From: Bradyrhizobium sp. B124
Lineage (GTDB): Bacteria; Pseudomonadota; Alphaproteobacteria; Rhizobiales; Xanthobacteraceae
DNA: 64,000 nucleotides
Assembly: GCF_038967635.1 (NCBI RefSeq)
Contig: NZ_CP152413.1
Span: 6,514,001 to 6,578,000, forward strand
Direction of reading: 5' to 3'
The notes beneath the pieces are model-generated. The model searched no databases and was not told the DNA's origin. It saw only the letters and a list, made by a program, of their open reading frames with translations. Made by a program: the position numbers and the translations under genes. Positions 47,201 to 56,365 of this stretch are shown one piece after another. How positions within the stretch are numbered: the first letter of the stretch is position 1; every line of letters starts with the position of its first letter.

Positions 47201-48148
47201 ATGAATTCAAGGTTGATGGCTGCCGCGATCGTGGCCGCCAGTGTTTTGTCCGCGCCTGTCGCACAGGCCCAGCAGTTCATTAACGTGCTCACCGGCGGCA
47301 CCTCGGGCGTCTACTATCCGCTCGGCGTCGCGATCGGGAAGATCTACGGCGACAAGATCCCCGATGTGAAGACCCAGGTGCAGGCGACCAAGGCCTCGGT
47401 GGAGAACCTTGTGCTGCTGCAGCAGGGCAGGGGCGAGATCGCCTTCACGCTCGGCGATTCGCTGAAGGCCGCCTGGGAAGGCGACGCCGAGGCCGGCTTC
47501 AAGAACAAGCTCGACAAGCTGCGCACCATCGGCGCGATCTATCCGAACTACATCCAGATCGTCGCCACCGCCGAAAGCGGCATCAAGACGCTCGCCGATC
47601 TCAAGGGCAAGAGCCTGTCGGTCGGCGCGCCGAAATCCGGCACCGAGCTCAACTCGCGCGCGATCCTCGCGGCCGCCGGCATGAGCTACAAGGATCTCGG
47701 CAAGGTCGAGTATCTGCCGTTCGCCGAATCGGTCGACCTGATGAAGAACCGCCAGCTCAACGCCACGCTGCAGTCCGCCGGCCTCGGCGTCGCCTCGCTG
47801 AAGGACCTCTCGACCTCCAGCGACATCACCGTGGTCGCCGTGCCGAAGGAGACCGTCGACAAGATCGGCCCGCCCTTCGTCTCCGTGATCATTCCGGCCA
47901 ACACCTATACCGGCCAGGACAAGGACGTGCCGACCGCTGCCGTTGTGAACTACCTCGTCACCTCGAGCGCGGTGTCGGACGATCTGGCCTATCAGATGAC
48001 CAAGCTGATCTACGAATCGCTGCCGGAGCTCGCCAATGCCCACGCCGCGGGCAAGGAGATCAAGCTGGCGGCCGCCGCGACCGGCAGCCCGGTGCCGCTG
48101 CATCCCGGCGCGATCCGCTATTACAAGGAAAAGGGCCTGATCAAGTAG
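47201..48148 (+). CDS. TAXI family TRAP transporter solute-binding protein
   Basis: A 315-residue periplasmic receptor with a signal peptide (cut near VAQAQQF, residue 24). The TAXI hallmark GGTSGVYYPLGVAIGKIY follows directly. Later motifs include SVENLVLLQQGRGEIAFTLGDS, LKGKSLSVGAPKSGTELNSRAIL and LHPGAIRYYKEKGL. It captures an organic acid or amino acid and delivers it to the TRAP permease encoded 180 bp downstream. The substrate is not predictable. A GGGGAGAATAAT stretch precedes the ATG. An MFS pseudogene lies upstream. Confidence 0.94.
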   Translation: MNSRLMAAAIVAASVLSAPVAQAQQFINVLTGGTSGVYYPLGVAIGKIYGDKIPDVKTQVQATKASVENLVLLQQGRGEIAFTLGDSLKAAWEGDAEAGFKNKLDKLRTIGAIYPNYIQIVATAESGIKTLADLKGKSLSVGAPKSGTELNSRAILAAAGMSYKDLGKVEYLPFAESVDLMKNRQLNATLQSAGLGVASLKDLSTSSDITVVAVPKETVDKIGPPFVSVIIPANTYTGQDKDVPTAAVVNYLVTSSAVSDDLAYQMTKLIYESLPELANAHAAGKEIKLAAAATGSPVPLHPGAIRYYKEKGLIK

Positions 48149-48168
48149 GAGAGGGCCGGACTAACCAC

Positions 48169-48251
48169 CGTCATTGCGAGGAGCAAAGCGACGAAGCAAT
48201 CCATCTCTCAACGCGCCGAGGGATGGATTGCTTCGCTTCGCTCGCAATGAC
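48169..48251. repeat. Palindromic repeat, GTCATTGCGAGGAGC family
   Basis: The inverted ends CGTCATTGCGAG and CTCGCAATGACGG flank the inverted core GCGACGAAGCAATCCATCTC / GGATTGCTTCGCTTCGC. It lies within the TAXI-TRAP operon, between the binding protein and permease genes. A related, partial copy is near 2455-2515. Confidence 0.85.
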
Positions 48252-48329
48252 GGCGGCCCGATTTTTCCCGGTTTCGGGACAGAAGCCAGGTGGCTATAAG
48301 CGTCGCGGGCACGGCGGGGGACTAATCAT

Positions 48330-50438
48330 ATGCAGCAGCAGGTTGCGGGCGAGCAGCCCATCAAGGTTGAGTTCGACAATTTCGAACATGGTTTTCCGGA
48401 AGGTTTCGGTCCGGGCGCCTGGGGGCATCTGGCCTATGCCATCGGTCTCGCCTTTGCGGTGTTCCAGCTCTATGTCGCGGCCTTCAATTATTTGCCGAGC
48501 CAGGTGGTGCGCGGCGTCCATGTCGGCTTCCTGATCCTCCTGACCTTCGGCCTGATCGGCAATTTCACCGCCAGGACCGATTTCGGCCGCGCGGTGAGCT
48601 GGATCGTCGGCGCCGCCGGCTTCCTCTGCGGGCTCTATCAGTGGATCTTCTATGCCGACCTGATCGCCCGCGACGGCGATCCGACCAACATGGACCTTGC
48701 GGTCGGCACGCTGCTCGCGACCCTGATCTTCGAGGGCACGCGGCGGCTGATGGGGGCGGCGCTGCCGCTGATGTGCGGTGCCTGTCTGCTCTACTGGTTC
48801 TTCGGACAATATCTGCCGTCGCCGTTCAACCATCGCGGCTATGACTTCGACCAGATCGTCACCCATCTCTCATTCGGCACCGAAGGCTTCTATGGTGTGC
48901 CGATCTATGTCTCGGCAACCTACATCTTCCTGTTCATCCTGTTCGGCTCATTCCTGGAACGTGCCGGCATGATCCAGCTGTTCACCGACGTCTCGCTCGG
49001 CCTGTTCGGCCGCACCCGCGGCGGACCGGCCAAGGTCGCGGTGTTCGCCTCGGGCATGATGGGCACGATCTCAGGCTCCGGCGTCGCCAACGTCGTCACC
49101 GTCGGCCAGTTCACGATTCCCTTGATGATCAAGTTCGGCTATCGCCGCGCGTTCGCCGCCGGTGTCGAGGCCACCGCCTCGATGGGCGGCCAGATCATGC
49201 CGCCGGTGATGGGCGCGGTCGCCTTCATCATGGCCGAGACGCTTGGCGTTCCCTATTCGGAGATCGTCAAGGCCGCCGTGATTCCGGCGATCCTGTATTT
49301 CGCCTCGGCGTTCTGGATGGTGCATCTGGAAGCCGGCAAGCATGGCCTCGTCGGCATGAAGCGCTCCGAGATCCCGAGCGCCTGGAAGGCGCTGGTCGCC
49401 CGCTGGTATCTCGTCTTGCCGCTCGCGGCGCTGGTCTACATGCTGTTCGAGGGCTTCACGCCGCTCTATGCCGGCAGTATGGGGCTCGCGTTGACGGTCG
49501 CGCTGATCCTCGGCGCCAGCATCACGCTCGGCTTCTCCAACACCGTCGTGCGCTACATCTTCTGGATCGGCCTCGCGCTGGTGGTTGCCGCGGTCTCGCG
49601 CCACGGGCTCGAGATCGTTCCGGTCGCCAGCGTCGTCGCAGGATTGATCGTGATCGCGGCGATCACCCGCGGTGGCCGCGCCACGCTCCGAGCCTGCCGT
49701 GACTCGCTCGCCGACAGCGCCAAGTCGGCGCTGACCGTCGGCATGGCCTGCGCCATCGTCGGCACCATCATCGGCATGATGACGCAGACCGGCGTCGGCA
49801 CCATCTTCGGCAGCTGGATCATCGGGCTCGGCGCCAAGAGCCTGTTCCTGGCGCTGATCATGACCATGCTGCTGTCGATCCTGCTCGGCACCGGCATCCC
49901 GACGATCCCGACCTACATCATCACCGCGGCGCTCGCCGCACCTGCGCTGGCCAAGCTCGGCGTGCCGCTGATCGCAAGCCACATGTTTGCGTTCTACTAC
50001 GGCATCATGGCCGACCTCTCGCCGCCGGTCGCGCTGGCGGCACTGGCGGCGGCACCGATCGCCAAGGAGAATCCGGACAAGATCGGCTGGGAGGCGATGC
50101 GGATCGCGCTTGCCGGCTACGTCATTCCCTTCATCTTCGTCTATTCGCCGGCGCTGATGCTGCAAGGCAATGATCCGACGGCTGCGCAACTCGGGTTCTA
50201 TGGGGCGGTGGCGCTGGCGACCTTCAAGGCGCTGGTGGCGATCGGGTTGTTCGGCATCGTCGCGATCGGCTTCCTGTTTACGCGGCTGACCTTGATCGAG
50301 ATCGTGGTCGCCTTCGGCGCCGCGCTCTGCCTGCTCGGCGATTTCCAGTTCTCGGACACGGCGGGATTCACGCTCGCGGCCGCTGTCGTGCTTTGGCAAT
50401 GGCGGCAGCGTCCGCGCAACGCGGTGGCGGCGGCTTGA
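48330..50438 (+). CDS. TRAP transporter fused permease (TAXI type)
   Basis: A 702-residue inner-membrane protein with about 18 hydrophobic helices. The N-terminal quarter corresponds to the small DctQ-like subunit. Fused to it is a large DctM-like part, with GSFLERAGMIQLFTDVSLGLFGRTRGGPAKVAVFASGMMGTISGSG and GTGIPTIPTYIITAALAAPAL. It imports the ligand of the TAXI receptor using an ion gradient. A G-rich stretch (GGCGGGGGAC) lies upstream of ATG 48330. The next gene (DUF1850) starts in the last codons. Confidence 0.94.
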   Translation: MQQQVAGEQPIKVEFDNFEHGFPEGFGPGAWGHLAYAIGLAFAVFQLYVAAFNYLPSQVVRGVHVGFLILLTFGLIGNFTARTDFGRAVSWIVGAAGFLCGLYQWIFYADLIARDGDPTNMDLAVGTLLATLIFEGTRRLMGAALPLMCGACLLYWFFGQYLPSPFNHRGYDFDQIVTHLSFGTEGFYGVPIYVSATYIFLFILFGSFLERAGMIQLFTDVSLGLFGRTRGGPAKVAVFASGMMGTISGSGVANVVTVGQFTIPLMIKFGYRRAFAAGVEATASMGGQIMPPVMGAVAFIMAETLGVPYSEIVKAAVIPAILYFASAFWMVHLEAGKHGLVGMKRSEIPSAWKALVARWYLVLPLAALVYMLFEGFTPLYAGSMGLALTVALILGASITLGFSNTVVRYIFWIGLALVVAAVSRHGLEIVPVASVVAGLIVIAAITRGGRATLRACRDSLADSAKSALTVGMACAIVGTIIGMMTQTGVGTIFGSWIIGLGAKSLFLALIMTMLLSILLGTGIPTIPTYIITAALAAPALAKLGVPLIASHMFAFYYGIMADLSPPVALAALAAAPIAKENPDKIGWEAMRIALAGYVIPFIFVYSPALMLQGNDPTAAQLGFYGAVALATFKALVAIGLFGIVAIGFLFTRLTLIEIVVAFGAALCLLGDFQFSDTAGFTLAAAVVLWQWRQRPRNAVAAA

Positions 50439-50812
50439 GCCTCTGCCTTGCATCCGCGGGTGTCGTGAAGACGCTGTCGATCGCAGCCTTCACGCTGGCC
50501 TGGACGCATTCGATCGAGAAGACCGCCTGGCAGGAAGACTGGCTGGTCACGCCGGCCGGCCTGACGCTGCAGCAGGCGCGCATCAAGGGCACTGGCGCCG
50601 GCATGGAGCCGCCGCCGGAAGCGCGCCTCACTGGCGGTTGGTTTCAATGGTCGCCGCCGCCGGTGCCCAGGCCCGAGGTCGTGCTAGGCAATTCCGGCGC
50701 CGCGGGTGAATGGCACCTGTGCAATGCGGGAAGCTGCCAGACGCTATCGGAGATTTTCGGACATCCGATCGGTGCTAATGTCACGACGATGAGTGTGTGT
50801 CGCGATCCGTAG
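50435..50812 (+). CDS. DUF1850 domain-containing protein
   Basis: A 125-residue protein that commonly accompanies TAXI-TRAP permeases. Its features are a hydrophobic N-terminus (possible signal or anchor), then THSIEKTAWQEDWLVTPAGLTLQQARIKGTGAGMEPP, GGWFQWSP and EWHLCNAGSCQTL with two cysteines. A TTG start at 50435 overlaps the permease stop (TTGA) and fits translational coupling. A later GTG at 50465 is an alternative. The function is unknown, presumably accessory to the transporter. The stop codon TAG at 50810-50812 lies inside the adjacent palindromic repeat. Confidence 0.82.
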   Translation: MSLCLASAGVVKTLSIAAFTLAWTHSIEKTAWQEDWLVTPAGLTLQQARIKGTGAGMEPPPEARLTGGWFQWSPPPVPRPEVVLGNSGAAGEWHLCNAGSCQTLSEIFGHPIGANVTTMSVCRDP

Positions 50813-50879
50813 CCCGGATGGAGCGAAGCGTAATCCGGGGCCAGTGTTCCCGGATTTCGCTTCGCTCCATCCGGGCTAC
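50809..50879. repeat. Palindromic repeat, GTAGCCCGGATGG family, copy 3
   Basis: The ends GTAGCCCGGATGGAGCGAAG and CTTCGCTCCATCCGGGCTAC are perfectly inverted, with AATCCGGGG / CCCGGATT inside. It supplies the stop codon of DUF1850 and ends 30 bp before the next start. Confidence 0.88.
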
Positions 50880-50908
50880 AATGACAACAACAAGCGGGAG
50901 AACGAACG

Positions 50909-51715
50909 ATGGACCGGCTCAAGGGCAAGGTTGCGATGGTGGTCGGCGCGGGCTCGATCGGGCCCGGCTGGGGCAATGGCAAGGCGACCGCCGTCACCTT
51001 CGCGCGCGAGGGCGCCAGCGTGTTCTGCGTCGATCGCAACGGTGCGGCGGCCGAGGAGACGGTCAAGATCATCACCGGCGAAGGCGGCAAGGCGGCCGCA
51101 TTCACCGCCGATGTCTCGCGCGCCAGCGAGGTCGAGGCGATGATCGCGGCCTGCCTGAAGACCTATGGCCGCATCGACGTGCTCGACAACAATGTCGGCA
51201 TCGCTGAGGTCGGCAGCGTGGTGGAAGTCGCGGAAGCCGACTGGGACCGCGTCTTCGCGGTCAACCTCAAGAGCGCCTATCTCTCGATGAAGCACGTCAT
51301 TCCGGTCATGATCAAGCAGGGCGGCGGCTCGATCATCAACATCTCGTCGATCGCCTCGATCCGCCATGTCGGCATTTCCTATGTCAGCTACAATGCGAGC
51401 AAGGCGGCGATGAACCAGATGACGCGCTCGACCGCGGTCGAGTTCGCCTCCAAGCATGTGCGCGTCAACGCGATCCTGCCGGGATTGATGAAGACGCCGA
51501 TGGTCGAACATTCGGCGGGGCTGGCGCAGAGCTACGCCAAGGGCGATGTGGAGGCGATGTGGCGCGCCCGCGACGCGCAGGTGCCGATGGGGCACATGGG
51601 CGACGCCTGGGACGTCGCCAATGCCGCGCTGTTCCTGGCGTCGGACGAATCGAAATATGTCACCGGCATCGAGCTCGTGGTCGACGGCGGCATCACCTCG
51701 AAGTCGGGTGCTTGA
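50909..51715 (+). CDS. SDR family oxidoreductase
   Basis: A 268-residue short-chain dehydrogenase. The glycine motif is VGAGSIGPGWGNG, longer than usual. NNVG replaces NNAG. The catalytic Tyr/Lys are in YVSYNASKAAMNQM with Ser in NISSIASI. The C-terminus YVTGIELVVDGGI is normal. The ribosome site GGGAGAACGAACG precedes the ATG. The substrate is unknown. The last seven codons form the left edge of an exact 123-bp tandem duplication. Confidence 0.9.
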   Translation: MDRLKGKVAMVVGAGSIGPGWGNGKATAVTFAREGASVFCVDRNGAAAEETVKIITGEGGKAAAFTADVSRASEVEAMIAACLKTYGRIDVLDNNVGIAEVGSVVEVAEADWDRVFAVNLKSAYLSMKHVIPVMIKQGGGSIINISSIASIRHVGISYVSYNASKAAMNQMTRSTAVEFASKHVRVNAILPGLMKTPMVEHSAGLAQSYAKGDVEAMWRARDAQVPMGHMGDAWDVANAALFLASDESKYVTGIELVVDGGITSKSGA

Positions 51716-51940
51716 GAGGTCGCTGAAGGAACTACGCCTCGACGCTGAGCTCGGCGCGGTCGAGCTCCTCCTCGACCAGATGGAATGCGTCGTCGCCGAT
51801 GGTCTCGGTGCGGCGTAACCTCGAAGTCGGGTGCTTGAGAGGTCGCTGAAGGAACTACGCCTCGACGCTGAGCTCGGCGCGGTCGAGCTCCTCCTCGACC
51901 AGATGGAATGCGTCGTCGCCGATGGTCTCGGTGCGGCGTA
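51695..51940. repeat. Exact 123-bp tandem duplication spanning a convergent junction
   Basis: Copy 1 (51695-51817) and copy 2 (51818-51940) are identical base for base. Each unit contains the last codons of the SDR gene, the short spacer and about 83 bp of the antiporter 3' end. The functional SDR end lies in copy 1 and the functional antiporter end in copy 2, so both genes stay intact. The perfect identity suggests a very recent event or an assembly artefact. Confidence 0.95.
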
Positions 51941-53399
51941 GATTGAGCAGCGCCTGACGCGCGGCCGCGATGGCGCGGCGGCGTATCGGATCCGACGGGA
52001 GCTCGCGCGAGGTCAGGCCACCGTCGGGGTCGTTCTCGGCATGCATGAGCACGGCGCGATATTCGAGCCGGAGGATCTCGGCTTCTTCCGACGGGTCGGC
52101 GTCGATCTCCTCGAGCGCTGCGCGAAAGACCACGCCGCGGGCATGGGCCGCCTCGCGCCCGACCGGATCGTCGTCATCGAAATTCAACGCCAGGATCAGC
52201 GGCCGCAGGGTCAGCCCCTGGATCACGAGCGAACCCAGCACCACGGCAAACGCCGTCAGCTGGATCAGATCGCGATATGGAAAATACTCGGGCAGCGCGA
52301 ACGCGGCCGCCAGCGTAACGATGCCGCGCATGCCGCACCACGACACGATGAAGCCGCGCTTCAGGGTCGGCACTGCCTCCACCACATGGGTGGGCAGCCA
52401 ATTGCGCGCCTTCAGCGTGCGCAGCAGCGCGCCGTAGGGCATCACCCAGAGGATGCGGGCAAGGATCACGACGGCGAGGATCGCGGCGGCAAAGCTGCAA
52501 TATTTCCAGCGCACCTCGTCGTCGAGCTCCGACCAGATCGGGCGCAATTGCAGGCCGATCAGCATGAAGGCGAGCACGTTGAGCACGAACACGACGGTCT
52601 CCCACACCGCATAGGACGACACGCGCAGCCGCGCCGAGGTGCGGGCCGGCGCGGTGCGGGCGATGGTGATCGCATAGGCGATGATGGTGAGGATACCGGA
52701 CAGCCCGAGGTGCTCGGCGACGATCCACACCATGAAGGTGCCGCCGAATTGCGTGATGATCGCGCTCGGCGCCTCGGTGATGCGGCGGGTGATCATCATC
52801 CATACCCGTGCGAACAGGTATCCGGCGGCGAGGCTGCCGACCAGCGCGACCGTGATCGACGGCACGAATTCGCGGATCTTCATGTGCTCGGCGGCGACCA
52901 GGCCGACCGCGACGCGATAGATCAACAGCGAAGTGGCATCGTTGAGCAGGCTTTCGCCTTCGAGGATCTTCTGGATCCGGTAGGGCAGGTTGACCTGGCG
53001 CAGGATCGCGGTGGCCGCGGCCGCGTCGGGCGGGGCCACGATGGCACCGAGCGCGATCGCGACCGGCCAGGGCATGTCCGGGCGCAGCCAGTGCGCGACC
53101 ACCGCGACGGCCGCCGTCGTGACGCCGACCGCGACCACCACCAGCGTCGAGACCGGCAGCCAGTTGTTGCGGAGATCGCGCAGCGAGGTGTCGTAGGCGG
53201 CATCGAGCAGCACTGGTGCGACGAACAGCGCCAGCGCCAGTTTCGGTTCCAGGGCCCAGGTCGGGGCCCATGGCAGCAGGGTCAGCAGCACGCCGCCGAG
53301 CGCAAGAAAGGTCGGGTAAGGCACCTTGATCCGCCGGGCCAGCGCCGACAGCGCCACCGCCGCGAGCAACAAGCCGATGATCCATTCGAATGTCAGCAC
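51855..53399 (-). CDS. Na+/H+ antiporter, CPA1 family
   Basis: A 514-residue inner-membrane exchanger. About 12 hydrophobic helices occupy residues 1-400. Ion-binding motifs are APPDAAAATAILRQVNLP and GESLLNDATSLLIYR, with the two key acids of CPA1 proteins. A roughly 110-residue cytoplasmic tail (FDDDDPVGREAAHARGVVFR to the acidic C-terminus) follows. It exchanges Na+ or K+ for H+. The GTG at 53397-53399 is chosen because TTGGGGGTTCGC precedes it and the length fits. The frame stays open upstream without family similarity. Confidence 0.9.
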   Translation of the reverse strand: MLTFEWIIGLLLAAVALSALARRIKVPYPTFLALGGVLLTLLPWAPTWALEPKLALALFVAPVLLDAAYDTSLRDLRNNWLPVSTLVVVAVGVTTAAVAVVAHWLRPDMPWPVAIALGAIVAPPDAAAATAILRQVNLPYRIQKILEGESLLNDATSLLIYRVAVGLVAAEHMKIREFVPSITVALVGSLAAGYLFARVWMMITRRITEAPSAIITQFGGTFMVWIVAEHLGLSGILTIIAYAITIARTAPARTSARLRVSSYAVWETVVFVLNVLAFMLIGLQLRPIWSELDDEVRWKYCSFAAAILAVVILARILWVMPYGALLRTLKARNWLPTHVVEAVPTLKRGFIVSWCGMRGIVTLAAAFALPEYFPYRDLIQLTAFAVVLGSLVIQGLTLRPLILALNFDDDDPVGREAAHARGVVFRAALEEIDADPSEEAEILRLEYRAVLMHAENDPDGGLTSRELPSDPIRRRAIAAARQALLNLRRTETIGDDAFHLVEEELDRAELSVEA

Positions 53400-53546
53400 G
53401 CGAACCCCCAAGTACGGCTCCAAGTGCAGCCGATCGTCGCAATTGACGTATAATCCAGCGTGTGGTTTTGCGGCAAATGGCGCGCTGCCGGACATCAGAG
53501 GTCGGTGGTGCGGGCGCGGGAGAGGGATGTCTTGTCGGCGATCGGG

Positions 53547-54329
53547 ATGCGACGCAACTCTGCGAATCTTGCCTTCAATCTGGCTCTGGCGCTGCTGTGC
53601 GCTTGCCTGTCAGGCGCGCTGACATCAGGCGTTGCGCGCGCGGCCAGCAGCGAGCCCGGCAAGGATGTGCAGGCCGATGCCGGACCCTGCATCGCTGCGG
53701 CTGCGGCAACGGATGACGACAAGACCGTCGATGCCTGCGGCGCGCTGATCGACAATGAGAAGGCGGCCAAGCCGGATCGAATCAGGGCGCTGATGGCGCG
53801 CGCGAGCGCCTATGACCGCAAGCAGATGATCGACCGCGCGATCGCGGATTATGACACCGTGCTCCGGCTCGATCCATCGCTTGCCGACGCCCACAATGCG
53901 CGCGGCGAGCTGTGGCGCCGCAAGGGTGACCGGCCGAAGGCGATCATGGATTTCGGCGCCGCCGTCAAGCTCAACCCCGATCACGCCGCCGCCAAGGCCA
54001 ACTACAAGTCGTTGTCGCTGGAGCTCGAGAGGATCGGCGCCATGATGGCGGTGGCAGGCAAGCCGAGCTTCGATTGCCGCAAGGCGCGCCGGCCGGTGGA
54101 GAAGGCGATCTGCGCCAATCCGGCGCTCGCCGATCTCGATCGCGAGATCGGCGCATCGACTTTCCGCACGGTGCGCGAGGCGCAGGACCCGCGCCAGGCG
54201 CGCGAGCTGCAGCGCGCGCAGGATCAGTTCGTCGCCCGCCGCAACGCGGAATTCGGCAAGCCGGACTATGACCTGCAAAAGGCGATGCGCGAGCGGTTGC
54301 GGCAGATCAACGGGGTCGACGGCTACTAG
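53547..54329 (+). CDS. TPR and LprI-like domain protein, exported
   Basis: A 260-residue protein with a signal peptide (MRRNSANLAFNLALALLCAC to about residue 33). Two to three tetratricopeptide repeats follow at about 75-160 (MIDRAIADYDTVLRLDPSLADAHNARGELWRRKGD). A C-terminal LprI-like domain (FDCRKARRPVEKAICANPALADLDREIG, LQRAQDQFVARRN) carries two conserved cysteines. LprI domains are known from lysozyme-inhibitor lipoproteins. Protein-binding in the periplasm is inferred. The ATG at 53547 is used. A TTG five codons earlier (53532) has a good GGAGAGG site. Confidence 0.82.
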   Translation: MRRNSANLAFNLALALLCACLSGALTSGVARAASSEPGKDVQADAGPCIAAAAATDDDKTVDACGALIDNEKAAKPDRIRALMARASAYDRKQMIDRAIADYDTVLRLDPSLADAHNARGELWRRKGDRPKAIMDFGAAVKLNPDHAAAKANYKSLSLELERIGAMMAVAGKPSFDCRKARRPVEKAICANPALADLDREIGASTFRTVREAQDPRQARELQRAQDQFVARRNAEFGKPDYDLQKAMRERLRQINGVDGY

Positions 54330-54452
54330 TGCTAACGTCGGTAAGTTTACGGCTTGAATTATCGGCCGCGCCCATGACAATGACCGCCAAAGAGAGCCAA
54401 CCATCCATATCCGTCATGCTCGACACGACGATGGAGGCGAGGGAGAAGCGCA

Positions 54453-56363
54453 ATGAACGTCCAGCAGCAGAGCCGGTATCATGAGGTGTATGCCCGCTCG
54501 CTTCGAGACCCCGAGGGTTTTTGGGCGGAAGCGGCGCGCGAGATCGACTGGATCGAGCCGGCGAAGAAAGTCTTCGATCCGTCCATGGGCGCCTATGGAC
54601 GCTGGTTCGCCGGCGCCGTGGTCAACACCTGCTACAATGCGCTGGATCGCCATGTCGCCGGCGGCCGCGCCGGCCAGGTCGCTCTGATCCACGATTCCCC
54701 GCTCACCAACTCGATCACCAAATTCACCTATTCCGAGCTTCTGACGGAGGTGCAGACGCTGGCCGCGGTCATGCAGGATTTCGGCGTGGCCAAGGGCGAT
54801 CGCGTCATCCTCTATATGCCGATGGTGCCGGAGGCTGTCGTCGCGATGCTCGCCTGCGCGCGGATCGGCGCGGTGCACAGCGTGGTGTTCGGCGGCTTCG
54901 CGGCCAAGGAGCTCGCGACCCGCATCGACGACGCCAAGCCGAAGCTGATCTTCTCGGCGAGCTGTGGCATCGAGCCCGGGCGTATCGTGCAGTACAAGCC
55001 GCTGCTCGACGAAGCGATCCGCCTCGCCGGCGCCAAGCCCGACACCTGCATCATCCTGCAGCGGCCGCAGCAGGCCTGCGAGCTCACCGCGGGCCGCGAC
55101 CACGACTGGGCGACGCTGCGCCGCGCTGCGTTCGACGCCGGCAAGGCCGCGCCCTGCGTGCCGGTCGCCGCGACCGATCCGCTCTACATCCTCTACACGT
55201 CGGGCACGACCGGAATCCCGAAGGGCGTGGTGCGCGACAATGGCGGGCATCTGGTGGCGCTGAAATGGTCGATGCACAATCTCTACGGCGTGAAGCCCGG
55301 CGAGATCTGGTGGTGCGGCTCCGACATCGGCTGGGTGGTTGGCCACTCCTACATCGTCTATGGCCCGCTGATCCACGGCGCGACCACGATCATGTATGAG
55401 GGCAAGCCGGTCGGTACGCCGGATGCCGGCGCGTTCTGGCGCGTGATCAGCGAGCACAAGGCGGTCGCCTTTTTCACGGCGCCGACCGCATTCCGTGCGA
55501 TCAAGAAGGAAGACCCCGAGGGCAAGCTGCTGAGGAGCTACGACCTGTCGCGCTTCCGCACGCTGTTCCTCGCCGGTGAGCGCGCCGATCCGCCGACGGT
55601 GGAGTGGGCGGAGCAGCAGCTCAAGGTGCCGGTGATCGATCACTGGTGGCAGACCGAGACCGGCTGGTGCATTGCCGGCAATCCGGTGGGGCTCGGCCAG
55701 TTGCCGGTCAAGCACGGCTCGCCGACGGTGCCGATGCCGGGCTATCAGGTCGACATCGTCGACGAGGCGGCGAAGCCGGTGCCCGCGGGCACCATGGGCT
55801 CGATCGTGATCAAGCTGCCGATGCCGCCGGCCTGCCTGCCGACGCTGTGGCAGCAGGACGATCGCTTCAGGGACGCCTATCTCTCGGAATTCCCCGGCTA
55901 CTACAAGACCTCGGACGCCGGCTATAAGGATGGGGACGGCTATGTCTGGGTGATGGGCCGCACCGACGACATCATCAATGTCGCCGGCCACCGGCTCTCC
56001 ACCGGCGGCATGGAGGAGATCCTCGCCTCGCATCCCGATGTCGCCGAATGCGCGGTGCTCGGCGTCAAGGATGCGATCAAGGGCGAGGTGCCGTGCGGCT
56101 TCCTGGTGCTGAAGGCCGGCGTCACCAAGACACCGGATCAGGTCGAGAAGGAGGTCGTGGCGCTGGTGCGCGAGAAGCTCGGGCCGGTCGCCGCGTTCAA
56201 GCTCGCGATCACCGTGGCGCGGCTGCCGAAGACCCGCTCCGGTAAGATCCTGCGTGGCACCATCAAGAAGATCGCCGACGACGAGCCCTGGACCATGCCC
56301 GCGACGATCGAGGATCCCAAGGTGCTCGACGAAATCGGCGAGGCGCTGAAGGGCAAGGCGTAG
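54453..56363 (+). CDS. prpE: Propionyl-CoA synthetase
   Basis: A 636-residue acyl-CoA synthetase of the acetyl/propionyl type. It activates propionate with ATP and CoA. The adenylation P-loop is YILYTSGTTGIPKGVVRDN. Others are VVFGGFAAKELATRI, the acyl pocket region WWCGSDIGWVVGHSYIVYGPL and WWQTETGW. The C-terminal catalytic Lys is in PKTRSGKILRGTIK. The ribosome site GGCGAGGGAGAAGCGCA precedes ATG 54453. No methylcitrate-cycle genes are adjacent. Repeats follow. Confidence 0.95.
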   Translation: MNVQQQSRYHEVYARSLRDPEGFWAEAAREIDWIEPAKKVFDPSMGAYGRWFAGAVVNTCYNALDRHVAGGRAGQVALIHDSPLTNSITKFTYSELLTEVQTLAAVMQDFGVAKGDRVILYMPMVPEAVVAMLACARIGAVHSVVFGGFAAKELATRIDDAKPKLIFSASCGIEPGRIVQYKPLLDEAIRLAGAKPDTCIILQRPQQACELTAGRDHDWATLRRAAFDAGKAAPCVPVAATDPLYILYTSGTTGIPKGVVRDNGGHLVALKWSMHNLYGVKPGEIWWCGSDIGWVVGHSYIVYGPLIHGATTIMYEGKPVGTPDAGAFWRVISEHKAVAFFTAPTAFRAIKKEDPEGKLLRSYDLSRFRTLFLAGERADPPTVEWAEQQLKVPVIDHWWQTETGWCIAGNPVGLGQLPVKHGSPTVPMPGYQVDIVDEAAKPVPAGTMGSIVIKLPMPPACLPTLWQQDDRFRDAYLSEFPGYYKTSDAGYKDGDGYVWVMGRTDDIINVAGHRLSTGGMEEILASHPDVAECAVLGVKDAIKGEVPCGFLVLKAGVTKTPDQVEKEVVALVREKLGPVAAFKLAITVARLPKTRSGKILRGTIKKIADDEPWTMPATIEDPKVLDEIGEALKGKA

Positions 56364-56365
56364 CT

